Positions 11,904 to 20,699 of a DNA stretch of 64,000 nt are shown here, piece after piece (position 1 is the stretch's first letter; each line of letters starts with the position of its first letter). Source of the stretch: Lotus japonicus. Lineage: Eukaryota > Streptophyta > Magnoliopsida > Fabales > Fabaceae. Made by a program: the position numbers and the translations under genes. A model generated the notes under the pieces. It was not told where the DNA came from, searched no databases, and saw nothing but the letters and a program-made list of their open reading frames with translations. The stretch covers positions 13,293,648-13,357,647 of the forward strand of contig NC_080045.1 in NCBI RefSeq assembly GCF_012489685.1, written 5' to 3'.

Positions 11904-13666
11904 TTTTTCGTCATGTAATTGTTAACCCTAATTGTTACTACAATCGGGTCATTGTCATGAGGGATAACATGTGCAAAATCCTGAGGGGTGAATACAATGG
12001 GAGAGTGATTCAACCAGCATTCGCCCTCGTACGCCGCATGTACGGAATGTACCGCCGCCACATAACGCTTTCTGGCCTTGCTTGAAATTGCTCCCCCTCC
12101 AAATCCGCCTGCGATGGATGAGCATTCCCCCACAGGATCACCCAACTCTTCAACTATCTCTTTTCCTTTGCCTTTGTCCCCTTGAGTTACCTTAGTGGCC
12201 TCTGGTGTTACTGTATCTTTAACAAAATTTGCTAGATGGCCCGCCTTGATCAGCTGATCAATCTCCCGCCGTAGGTTCCAACAATTATCCGTGGTGTGCC
12301 CCAATGCTTTATGGTACTCACACCATCTGTTTGTATCCACGTTAGCTGGTGGTCGCCGAGGCGGTGGCGGATATTGGACCACATTTGTCTGTTCAACTGC
12401 TCTCAAGATGGTGCTTAGGGGAGCATTCAATTTAGTAAGTGGAACTGGAGTCGGCGAGGCTCCCTGTTGACCAATCGGGGCTGTAGTAGTACCTTGGGGA
12501 TTTCTGTGCCACGTATTCTGGAATCCAGGTTTGAAATTTTGATATGGGCCAGGTCTTGGAATACGTGGGGTTTGAGCTACCCTAGTTTCTTTTCTAGCCT
12601 TGGATTTTTCCTGCGAAACTCCGCCAGGCTGAACGTGTTTTCGCCCCTCTTCCCTTTCCTGCTTTTTCTGATCATCTTGCTCAATCAAGATGAATTCTTG
12701 AACGCGAGCACGAAGATCCATCATGTCCCTTGCCGGCCGCCTTGTTAAATCTCGATTCAAATCCCCCGCCCTAAGACCATTTTTAAAAGATGCTAGGCAC
12801 ACATCCGGGTTATCCTCCTCCAGTTGAACAACCATCTTGCTGAAGCGCGCCATGTAGGTCTTTAACTTCTCTCCTGGCTGCTGATGTATGCTGATGAGAT
12901 CAAACATAGTTGCTTTTGTGGTTTTGTTGGCGGAGAATTGAGTTAGGAATTTGGTAGATAGATCGGTAAAATTGTCAATGGAGAAGGGCGTCTGTCTAAT
13001 GAACCACTGCATCGCCATTCCCTTGAATGTTGACGGCAATAATCTGCACTTCACGGCATCCGTTGCCCCACCAATTACCATTTTGGTGTTAAAATATCTC
13101 AAATGATCCATGGGATCAGAGTCGCCCGAAAAGGCGTCTAACGCCATTGCCTGCAAATGCTTTGGTATGTCCACCTTTGTGATGGCTGGAACAAAAGGTT
13201 GAAATTCGACGACATCTTCAGCCTCAAGACGTTGGCCTTGTTTAAAATCTCGCCGTTGGGTTAGATACTCCACCTGGGCTTGCAACTGCTCATTCTGGCT
13301 TTGTACCTTTTGCAAAGTGTCCAACATTTGTTGTAAAGCCGTAGGCGTGATACCCGTCACGACTTCTTGTATTTTCCGTGGAGCACTGTTTTTAAAGTCT
13401 TCTAGATTCACGTATTCAGGTGGCGCTGATCGTCGCCTAACACCTGGATCTGATTTGGCTACCAGATCTGAGGGCTTTTCCGGAGCTAGGTTCATCAGCG
13501 TCGCTGGTGACTGCGCCACTGAGTGAACCCCTTCCGAGGAAGCCTCCTGCTCTTGCTCTTGAAGTATGGGACGATTGTTATCCCGTCCGCCGCCGCGTCC
13601 GCCGTGACGTCCACCACCTCTCCGGCGATGATCACGGCGGCCCACGCCGCATGAACGAGTCTCCAT
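11894..13666 (-). CDS. gypsy Gag polyprotein (590 codons)
   Basis: The frame runs from an ATG at 13666, shortly after the primer-binding site. The N-terminus is Arg/Gly-rich (GRRDHRRRGGGRHGGRGGG), followed by a Gln-rich probable coiled coil, then a retrotransposon Gag core (AFSGDSDPMDHLRYFNTKM ... GEKLKTYMARF ... ASFKNGL). Near residue 450 is a zinc-knuckle-like CEYHKALGHTTDNC. The protein would form the cytoplasmic particle that packages element RNA. The reading frame ends a few residues before the protease motif, which continues in another frame; this looks like a 1-bp indel in a run of A on the coding strand rather than a classic slippery site. Confidence 0.93.
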   Translation of the reverse strand: METRSCGVGRRDHRRRGGGRHGGRGGGRDNNRPILQEQEQEASSEGVHSVAQSPATLMNLAPEKPSDLVAKSDPGVRRRSAPPEYVNLEDFKNSAPRKIQEVVTGITPTALQQMLDTLQKVQSQNEQLQAQVEYLTQRRDFKQGQRLEAEDVVEFQPFVPAITKVDIPKHLQAMALDAFSGDSDPMDHLRYFNTKMVIGGATDAVKCRLLPSTFKGMAMQWFIRQTPFSIDNFTDLSTKFLTQFSANKTTKATMFDLISIHQQPGEKLKTYMARFSKMVVQLEEDNPDVCLASFKNGLRAGDLNRDLTRRPARDMMDLRARVQEFILIEQDDQKKQEREEGRKHVQPGGVSQEKSKARKETRVAQTPRIPRPGPYQNFKPGFQNTWHRNPQGTTTAPIGQQGASPTPVPLTKLNAPLSTILRAVEQTNVVQYPPPPRRPPANVDTNRWCEYHKALGHTTDNCWNLRREIDQLIKAGHLANFVKDTVTPEATKVTQGDKGKGKEIVEELGDPVGECSSIAGGFGGGAISSKARKRYVAAVHSVHAAYEGECWLNHSPIVFTPQDFAHVIPHDNDPIVVTIRVNNYMTKKCF

Positions 13667-13710
13667 GAATCGTAACTCTCACCTTCTACGTCACTGGTTG
13701 ATCTAGGTCA

Positions 13711-13728
13711 GAGCCACAGACGGCGCCA
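13711..13728 (-). other. Primer-binding site of the first gypsy element
   Basis: The minus strand reads TGGCGCCGTCTGTGGCTC one base inside the 5' LTR. The second element has the same first 15 bases at 23800. I do not assign the tRNA. Confidence 0.85.
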
Positions 13729-13729
13729 A

Positions 13730-14109
13730 TGTTCTGTACTAAGGAAGCTTACATAAGAGAATGAAAGAAAGCAAACCCTAGCAGAGCACTTAAAATAGCA
13801 AGGATATCATAAAAGGTAACTTCTCATTAAATGTACCAAAAAAAAGTGCCTCGTACAAGATGATGACCTCCCCTTTTATAGAGGGTGTGGTCATGATATG
13901 GACTTTTCCTATATTTGGGTCTGACAATCAGGGCCCAAATCTCTATGCATATGAGACAAATCCAAAAGAATCTTCCAGCTGGCTTGTGGGTCCGTCTAAA
14001 GGAAGGGCAAGGATACTTGCTATATCACCAATCCCGCCATGGCTGCCTTCGTTCGGTTGATCGTTTATATTGGGCGGGCATAAGCATCCTTTATGTCCCG
14101 CCCAGTCCA
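13730..14109 (-). repeat. 5' LTR of the first gypsy element
   Basis: 380 bp, a near-identical copy of 4457-4837. On the minus strand it contains CTCTATAAAAGGGG (about 13872-13885), the probable TATA box of the element. ATGGT follows at 14110-14114 as the target duplication. Confidence 0.96.
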
Positions 14110-14286
14110 ATGGTAAAACACATAAGGTAACCTTGTCTCATCAATTTTTTAATTTATATATGCTTCTGACAACTGATGGGTTGCAAAAGTAACAGTTCAT
14201 AGAAGACTCAGAATTGCTTTATAAGTACATCGTGGAAGCCTGGAAGGCTAGACCCCCCATGCTCCTTCCCCTTATATGGTAACAAT

Positions 14287-14499
14287 TTGGTAGCAAAATC
14301 ATTCATGGCAGTGGAAATATTTAGCAACCCAAGCCAAACCAATCATCATCAGAAGCAAGTTTATAACCCTTGCAGATCCAGGTGCAAGTCTTTTGGTAAG
14401 AAGTGCAGTCACATGGTGAAGAATAAGCGAACTAAATTCTACATACTTCGCCGTTGCATAGTCATGCTTCTGTGTTGGCACGAGCGCAGTGAGCGCTGA
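14287..14499 (+). CDS. DVL/ROTUNDIFOLIA-like (RTFL) small peptide
   Basis: An intact, intronless frame of 70 codons. The C-terminal half carries the DVL/RTFL signature: a basic, Ser/Cys-containing lead (SFGKKCSHMVKNKR), then FYILRRCIVMLLCWHER, where the family has the near-invariant LRRC...L.CW pattern. DVL/RTFL peptides are short, plant-specific and probably membrane-associated; overexpression in Arabidopsis shortens organs, so they are viewed as growth regulators (family knowledge). The start could be the first ATG at 14287 or the in-frame one at 14305; I keep the longer form. A TATAAG-like element lies near 14220. The gypsy 5' LTR ends 177 bp upstream, pointing away from the gene, so its cis-regulatory region has been displaced or replaced. 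Confidence 0.9.
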   Translation: MVAKSFMAVEIFSNPSQTNHHQKQVYNPCRSRCKSFGKKCSHMVKNKRTKFYILRRCIVMLLCWHERSER

Positions 14500-15273
14500 G
14501 CCAAGTAAGCTGGTTTTCAATTTTTTCAGAATCAATTCTGTTTCCAGAAAAGCTAATGGGAGTAGCTTCTCTGAGAATCAGTTTTCCTTTTATGGTGAAA
14601 AATCTGACACGTATCCAAACATGCATTATGTTGCTTTTGATCTTGTTATAAGTTTGTAAGCAAAAATGCTGCTGATGTGTCCTCGAAATTGTAGCATTGT
14701 TCTACTAATTATGAGAGATTAGATCTGAACCATGTTCTTTATGTTTCATTTTTAGGTCTTGAACCATGTTCATAACACTAGCTTCTTGGCTCTAGTGATC
14801 TGATTTTCTCTTATGCAGTCTGATGATAACTAACAAAGTAACAGTACTGAATCAGTAACAGTGTTCAGGCAAATCATAAACTTTAATTAAAAGAAAGAGA
14901 GGAAAAACGATAGTTACCCTTAATTATTCTCATTTTCTCCTTGCCTTGCCAATAGGTACGGACCCAGAAAAAATGAGTATGGGGAGCGAAAAAACAACCA
15001 TACTAAACAAAAGATATATTGACTAATGTATAATATTAATTACTTAAGTTTAGTTGAATAAAAGGGATATATTTACGCACATTTTCTCTTCAATCCCAAA
15101 ATCATCTATTTATTCTTCTTATCTATCTTTTCTTTTTCATCACATAACTCATCAAGAACTCCCTTTTATATCCCTTGTTATTTCTTTCCTACTCTAATGA
15201 CTTGTTTGGTGGTTAGGATAAGATAAGAACGAATAGGATAGAGAGTTGGATAAAGACATGATAAGATAAGAGC
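14500..15273. other. DVL 3' flank and intergenic DNA
   Basis: Probably holds the 3' untranslated region of the DVL gene. The part 14525-14630 (AGAATCAATTCTG ... GAGAATCAGTTTT ... GTATCCAAACATGC) resembles the arm of a MITE, but I could not define both ends. No further gene. Confidence 0.45.
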
Positions 15274-15281
15274 TTCATAGG

Positions 15282-15874
15282 CAGTGGCGGAACTAGGAAA
15301 AATAATATGAGGGAGCTAAAATAAAATATGAAAAATAAATATAAAGTTTTTTTTTATTTGGAATGAAGTCAAATATACACAAAAATTAATGACTAAACTA
15401 AATTATATACTCATTGAAAATTTATTATAAGTTATATTAATAATGTTGGAAATTTTCTTTCTAAAAATAATGTTCGAAATTTGCTAGTTCATTTTTTACA
15501 AATGTTTCTCTTGGAAAAACATATAAATTTGTTAAAATGGAAGTATTATTAAAAAAACATTCTAAGAGAGTTTTGAACCACCAAGAAATATTTTAATTCT
15601 TGAACTAATTAGTTGTATAAAAGTTATTAAATAATAATAAGTGAATTTATATAATAGCAGAAAAAATAAGTTTGTCAAAATGGCATATTAATAAAAAAAA
15701 ATGACTTAGGAAGGATATGAACACACTATGTAAGAGTCACAAAGCATAAGCACCAACCACCGGGACAACACACATCATTTAATAGATTATGCATCGCGTT
15801 ATATATATAATGATCAAAACGTGACCTTTGGGGGGGCCACAACCCTCCCATGTCTCAACGTGGCTCTGCCACTG
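15282..15874. mobile_element. Non-autonomous hAT element (593 bp)
   Basis: The ends are CAGTGGCGGAACTAGG and, inverted, CAGTGGCAGAGCCACG. An 8-bp target duplication TTCATAGG flanks it exactly (15274-15281 and 15875-15882). Terminal CAGTGG and 8-bp duplications are hAT hallmarks. The interior is AT-rich with no transposase. Confidence 0.93.
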
Positions 15875-15882
15875 TTCATAGG

Positions 15883-16305
15883 CTCTTATCATATCATGTG
15901 TTTGAGGTGGACATGATAGTGATAGAATATGAATTAAAAAGTGAAAAATACATTAAATTTTCCTTTGAATAAAAAATACATTTAAAAATTAATTTTCTAA
16001 AATAACTGTTTTTTTAAATTGATTATCCTATTAAATTTAATTTTTATATTTTAATTTTATAAATGAGCCTATTTTTAAATTTTTTTTTTATTAATTAGCC
16101 TATTTTAAATTTTTTCATAAAGGGTGCCTATATTAATTAAAAGTAAAAACTATATATTTGACCAATTGGTTTTAACTTGGTAGTGACAAGTGATAAAAAA
16201 TAAAAAGTAATTAAATTTAAAAATACTATTTTTTTTCAAAATTACTTTAAATTTAAATTTTATAAGTTGAGAAATAATTTTAAATAACAGGAACTAATGA
16301 TATAA
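15883..16305. other. AT-rich stretch
   Basis: Very AT-rich (long runs of A and T). No gene, terminal repeat or target duplication recognised. Confidence 0.5.
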
Positions 16306-17035
16306 AGTTTTTTTTCGAAAGTAAAATGATATATATTAATAGAGACTCAATCTTAAAAAAGATTGAAAAGTACAAAGCGGACAAGACAAAAGCCAGATAA
16401 AACGCCTAAAATCTAAAAAGCCCTGATAAGACCATGGATCGGCAAACAAGAATCTAACCACAAAGAACCCAACAAAAACTCTACCACAAGCATAAACGCA
16501 TGCTTCAAGTCAAAATGACAACACTTAGAATCTAAAATCCTAAGAGAGCACAAGTCAACCACCGGAAAAGAATCTCAATTTGGCAATGAGAAGCGGCGAC
16601 AAGTTCGACCAAAATGAGATCCTATCTAGCCACATCAAAACTACCAAAATATGAAGACCTGAAATAGCGTCAAATGCGAGCGCCATCAACAACGCCTCCA
16701 TCACCTACGCATCAATCACCGTATCAAGCAACCGGCTCCGAAAACAATAATGAACGAAACAACCATAGATCAAACCCTCAAAGCAACCCCTGACCTAGCA
16801 AAACCCAACCACCAAAAAACTACCAGGTGAGAGACAGCCCACTACATCAAGATGTTGCACAGGCTCAATTAAACAGGAACTCCTCAGCCATGACTCGGGA
16901 AGTGGGAAGTAGAACAAGCCCAACTAAATGGGAACATATCAGTCTCAACTCAACCCCACAGAGCATCACCCACTATCACAAACTAACTCAAGAAAACACC
17001 CAAAGCAAAAGGGGAACCAATCAGGTTTGATAAAA
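16306..17035 (-). mobile_element. LINE 3' end (5'-truncated)
   Basis: On the minus strand the sequence ends CATTTTACTTTCG followed by a run of A (16306-16318), the usual tail of a plant L1-type 3' untranslated region, preceded by Cys- and Phe-rich noncoding DNA. No RT or RNase H motif is left, so the copy is strongly 5'-truncated; the right border is approximate. The frame at 16827-17030 is unsupported. Confidence 0.6.
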
Positions 17036-17417
17036 AGTCAAACCCAACATTAACGATAAAGAGTGCTTTTCAAACAATATAATCACCGTGGTCCTTGTGC
17101 TCAGGAAATTTCAGACAATTCAGGACAGCCTCAAATTAAACTTATGATCATGGGTCCATCCTCTCTACTTATAACTTTCCAGTTGTTTTTTGATTTTGAA
17201 AAAATATTTGTCCTTATATTCCTCCTCCACCTCTTGATTAATGTCTTGTTCAAAGAAACAAATATGACGTTGACATCAACTTCAAATCAATTAAATTTGT
17301 AACTACACACTCCACTTGGTACTTGGTAGCACAAAAACCACAGCTTTCTGAAGAAAACGATAGGTTCAATTCCACTTTATGTGGGCGGTGGGCCAAAATG
17401 AATAATTCATTTCACGT
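17036..17417. other. Intergenic stretch
   Basis: No gene recognised. The 79-codon frame at 17063-17302 has no family features. Confidence 0.4.
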
Positions 17418-17427
17418 ATTAAGTTAT

Positions 17428-17550
17428 TCTTTTTTTACATCATAAAGATAAATTGTACTCGCCAGGAATCGATCACTGGATCGATCTCCCTCTATTCAAC
17501 TCATATGTCCCGGCCTCCAGCTCCTACCACTTGAGCTTTCATACGGAGGC
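17428..17550 (-). mobile_element. tRNA-derived SINE (123 bp)
   Basis: On the minus strand an A box (AGCTCAAGTGGTAGGAGC) is followed by a B box (GATCGATTCC) and GAGTACAATTTATC, then an A/T tail. A 10-bp duplication ATTAAGTTAT flanks it (17418-17427 and 17551-17560). Related copies lie at 38811 and 54926. Confidence 0.9.
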
Positions 17551-17560
17551 ATTAAGTTAT

Positions 17561-18077
17561 GTCCGTGTTTGCTTTCATGTCCAACTTAAAAAATTGTGCC
17601 ATATTAATTGAAAAAAGGTTTTGATATTATTAGTCCACTTAGGATTATAGTGACTTAAATTTTCTCAGTGGTTATTGAGACAACTCTAAAAATAGCTATA
17701 AATATGTCAGTTATAATTTTCTATAAGTGATTTTTAAATTTTTTTTAGATAAGCAAAATTTTTTAAATAACATGGTGCAATTTTGTTGATGAAATGAGAA
17801 ATGAGACAGTAAGGGAGTACAATAAATTTCAATTTCATTGTCACATGCATGGTTAGACTATGTCATCATGACATCAAATTTTTATGAAAAAGATTATGAG
17901 TACACCCTTATTAGGTGATACATCTATTTTAAATACATAAAAAGTTAATTATTAAATGGAATTAATTGATGATATTTATAAAAAACGGAAGAGAAAGAGA
18001 ATATTAAGAGCCAGAATTGATTTACTTATTCCAGTTTTCATTCCACAAAAGAAGTTTGTAGATTTTTTTTGAAAATA
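17561..18077. other. AT-rich intergenic stretch
   Basis: No gene. Near its end AAGAAGTTTGTAG plus a T-run occurs twice (about 18050 and 18078), a small duplication next to the LINE tail. Confidence 0.4.
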
Positions 18078-18310
18078 AGAAGTTTGTAGTTTTTTTTTTT
18101 TTGAAAGGAACATGATTCTATTAAATCAAAGTGGCATAGAAGCCAAATAATCATCCAACAACAACAGGGCTAAACCCGACGGTCATTCCGATCCTCCACC
18201 CAAACCTCATTGGTAAAGGTAGAGGCATTCCGCGCCATATAGTCAGCCGCATTATTGCCATCTTGGCGAACAAAGATATTGGAACTAAAGCAAGTGTGTT
18301 CTTTTTTCCA
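18078..18310 (-). pseudogene. LINE RNase H C-terminal fragment and poly(A) tail
   Basis: The minus strand reads FVRQDGNNAADYMARNA, the end of the RNase H domain of plant L1-type LINEs (family pattern R-x-G-N-x-x-A-D-x-x-A), then a short 3' untranslated part and a long A-run (T-run at 18087-18102 in the window). The rest of the element is missing. Confidence 0.8.
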
Positions 18311-18861
18311 CTGTAAACAAAAAAAAAGTGTGTTCGAGTTTTTTTTTCTCTCAATTAAATTTTTATGGGGTTAAATTTGATTTTGGTCTTTGACATATAG
18401 ATCACGATCTAACAAACCTGATAAGTTTCACTTAGCGCGCACGAGCGACGACGTCAGTGGTGCAGGAGGAGCGGCAACAGGGGAGCAGGAGTGGCGGCAG
18501 CGACCATGAGATGCTCAACAGTGAGAGAAATTTTCTGAGAAAATAGAGAACTATGGGTTTTCTAAGAGAGTGCAAAAGAAATCGGAGTCGTATGATTAAG
18601 TGGGTGTTGAGACTTCAAAACTAGTAATAAATTGTTCATTTTAGCAAGATAAATTTTTGTAATTTAGCAATGGTCAAACCATCAGTAAAATTGGCAGTAA
18701 TTTAACTTTTGGTGGGAGTAGTTACCACCACATTATTAACCGTCGGTGAAATCTCGACCAAAGCTAAAGATGTCAATTATGACAAAAAATTTAAATAATT
18801 TATTACCACATTAAAAACCAAGCCGAGGCCGCAAATCATATCTACCGAAGCCCTTAACCTT
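18311..18861. other. Intergenic stretch
   Basis: Contains a short GC-rich patch (18435-18500) but no frame with recognisable features. Confidence 0.4.
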
Positions 18862-19111
18862 CAATAACATAGAAGTACTAAATGTGGATGGTAGTGTGCT
18901 AGGCATGCCGAAGAGAGGTAGCTTTGGTGGGTGCATTAGGGACCCTTCCGGCATATGGATCAGGGGATTCTATGATTTTTTGGATGCTCCTGATATTCTC
19001 CGGCTAGAACTCATAGCTCTTTATCATGGTTTGAGTTTAGCATGGGACCACGGTTGTCGCGTGGTAGATTGTTTCTCAAATTCTATGGAGGCTCTATCCC
19101 AGATGAACTAG
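18862..19111 (+). pseudogene. LINE/RNase H-like fragment
   Basis: The frame reads LNVDGSVLGMPKRGSFGGC, then IRDPSGIWIRGF, RLELIALYHGLSLAWDHG and DCFSNSMEAL. This is the first half of a plant RNase H (RVT_3) domain, with the N-V-D-G, G-G-x-I-R-D and E-L-x-A-x-x-x-G-L motifs. It ends at a stop (19109-19111) before the C-terminal half. It may be a broken LINE or a processed piece of a RNase H-like gene. Confidence 0.75.
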
Positions 19112-19424
19112 GTGTCATCTCAACGTCATTGCTATGCCCCATATTTTTTTGGCAGTTTTATTAAACTCGACTCAATCAAGGTACTAGGTCAATGGGTCAC
19201 TAGTCCGACCACTGGATATTTGGTTCGATTGCTTGACTCGGTGTATTTTAAAAAAAAAAATTCTGAGAAATTAATAATACTATCATTGATCAATAACTTC
19301 ATACTTTAAATTAAAAATCATTACCATCACACAAATACCTAATTAATCAACCGACAAGAAATGTTTTACTACCATAAAATATCACATATAAGTTAAAAAT
19401 ATCATAAAAAACATAGGTTATACG
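19112..19424. other. AT-rich stretch
   Basis: No gene; the frame at 19112-19309 is not supported by any motif. Confidence 0.4.
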
Positions 19425-19558
19425 CTTCTATCTATATCTATCTATCTATATCTACATCTATATCTATATCTATATCTATATCTATCTATCTATATCTATC
19501 TATATCTATCTATATCTATATCTATATCTATCTATATCTATATCTATATCTATATATT
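19425..19558 (+). repeat. TATC/TATATC microsatellite
   Basis: About 130 bp of mixed TATC and TATATC units, immediately followed by (and overlapping) the Helitron 5' end at 19549. Confidence 0.93.
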
Positions 19559-20699
19559 ATATAAAAGTTTGGCAACAAGGAGGGTAAAATAGTCATGCAA
19601 TAGACTATGACTCATGAATGAATATTTTACCATGGTCATATACGTAAATTTGTGAGTAATTCAATATGAAATTAATCTTGGCCATTCATTGCTTCTAATC
19701 TTAACCGTTGATCTTTTTTCTTATGAAACCCTTTGTATACAACCTTTTCATATTCTTAGTCGTTTTATTTGTTGCTTTTGTAACTCCTGATTATGGATTA
19801 TGATTACAAAATCACCAAGAGTCTCTTCCTTCTTCTTCCATATATAAAACATATTTCCATTCCCCTTTAAATTTATTTTCATCTCTCTCATTTTGATCTT
19901 CAACATCTCCATTCATGTGCAGGAAATCACTCCGATTAGGATTCTCCAACAACATCATTCCAGCACAAGAAGATCTTCCATCAGGTTAGAAATTTTTCTT
20001 TTGCGACTTTTCTTCTCCATCAGTCACTTCTTCTTCATCACTTTTCATTTCAGGCATTGATGCTTTTCTTCATCATCATCTTTCATCCGGTAAGAACCCT
20101 TCTTCTTTTCGCCTTATTTATCCCTTTTGATTTATCTATTATGATTTCGTCATCATTTCTTCTTCAGATTTTGTTCTCATGCTACGTTCTTCCCAAACGG
20201 TCTTATTTTTTCTCATTCGGCATCTCTCACTCCTGTAAGATTCAGTTCTTTATTCGCAATATGCATGTTGTTATAACTTATTAAATAGATGAAAGTTACA
20301 TATTTTTATTTTACTTTTGTAATTTATGCATGTTTTGTTCTTCGCTATTGATTATCAATATTATTATGATTTGTTTGTAACTTCTATTTCGTTTCAAAAA
20401 TACTTTTTCTTCATAAAATGTTAAAGTCATCTCCTTGATTATTCCTCTAATTGTGTTTCATTATCTTTTTTGCACAATTGTATGATGTTTGCTTCTATTT
20501 CTTTGACAGTTTAATCTTCAACCAATGTAAGTTAGACAAATGATAATCTTTTCTTTTATTCCGGTACAATGAAACCTTTTTTTCTCCTTTTACAATTCAT
20601 TGATTAAACAATGTTTCATTTTTTTACCTATGAGCTTTTAAGTAATTATACATATTATTTCATATGTGGATTTTCTGAACCCGGTTTGATATTCAACAA

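Larger units (their letters stand above)
4457..14109 (-). mobile_element. Full-length Ty3-gypsy retrotransposon, Tat type (9.65 kb)
   Basis: The element reads on the minus strand: 5' LTR (13730-14109), primer-binding site (13711-13728), gag, protease-RT-RNase H-RNase H-integrase, an antisense ORF, then 3' LTR (4457-4837). ATGGT duplications flank both ends. The two LTRs differ by about six substitutions and one 1-bp indel in 380 bp (my count), so the insertion is fairly recent. A second, archaeal-type RNase H after the first, and an extra ORF antisense to pol, are known features of the Tat lineage. Pol carries in-frame stops and gag is out of frame with it, so this copy cannot be autonomous. 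Confidence 0.95.

Noticed and set aside
11894..11910. Programmed -1 frameshift between gag and pol
   Set aside because: The A-run does not fit a classic X XXY YYZ slippery site in the gag frame; a simple 1-bp indel is more likely.
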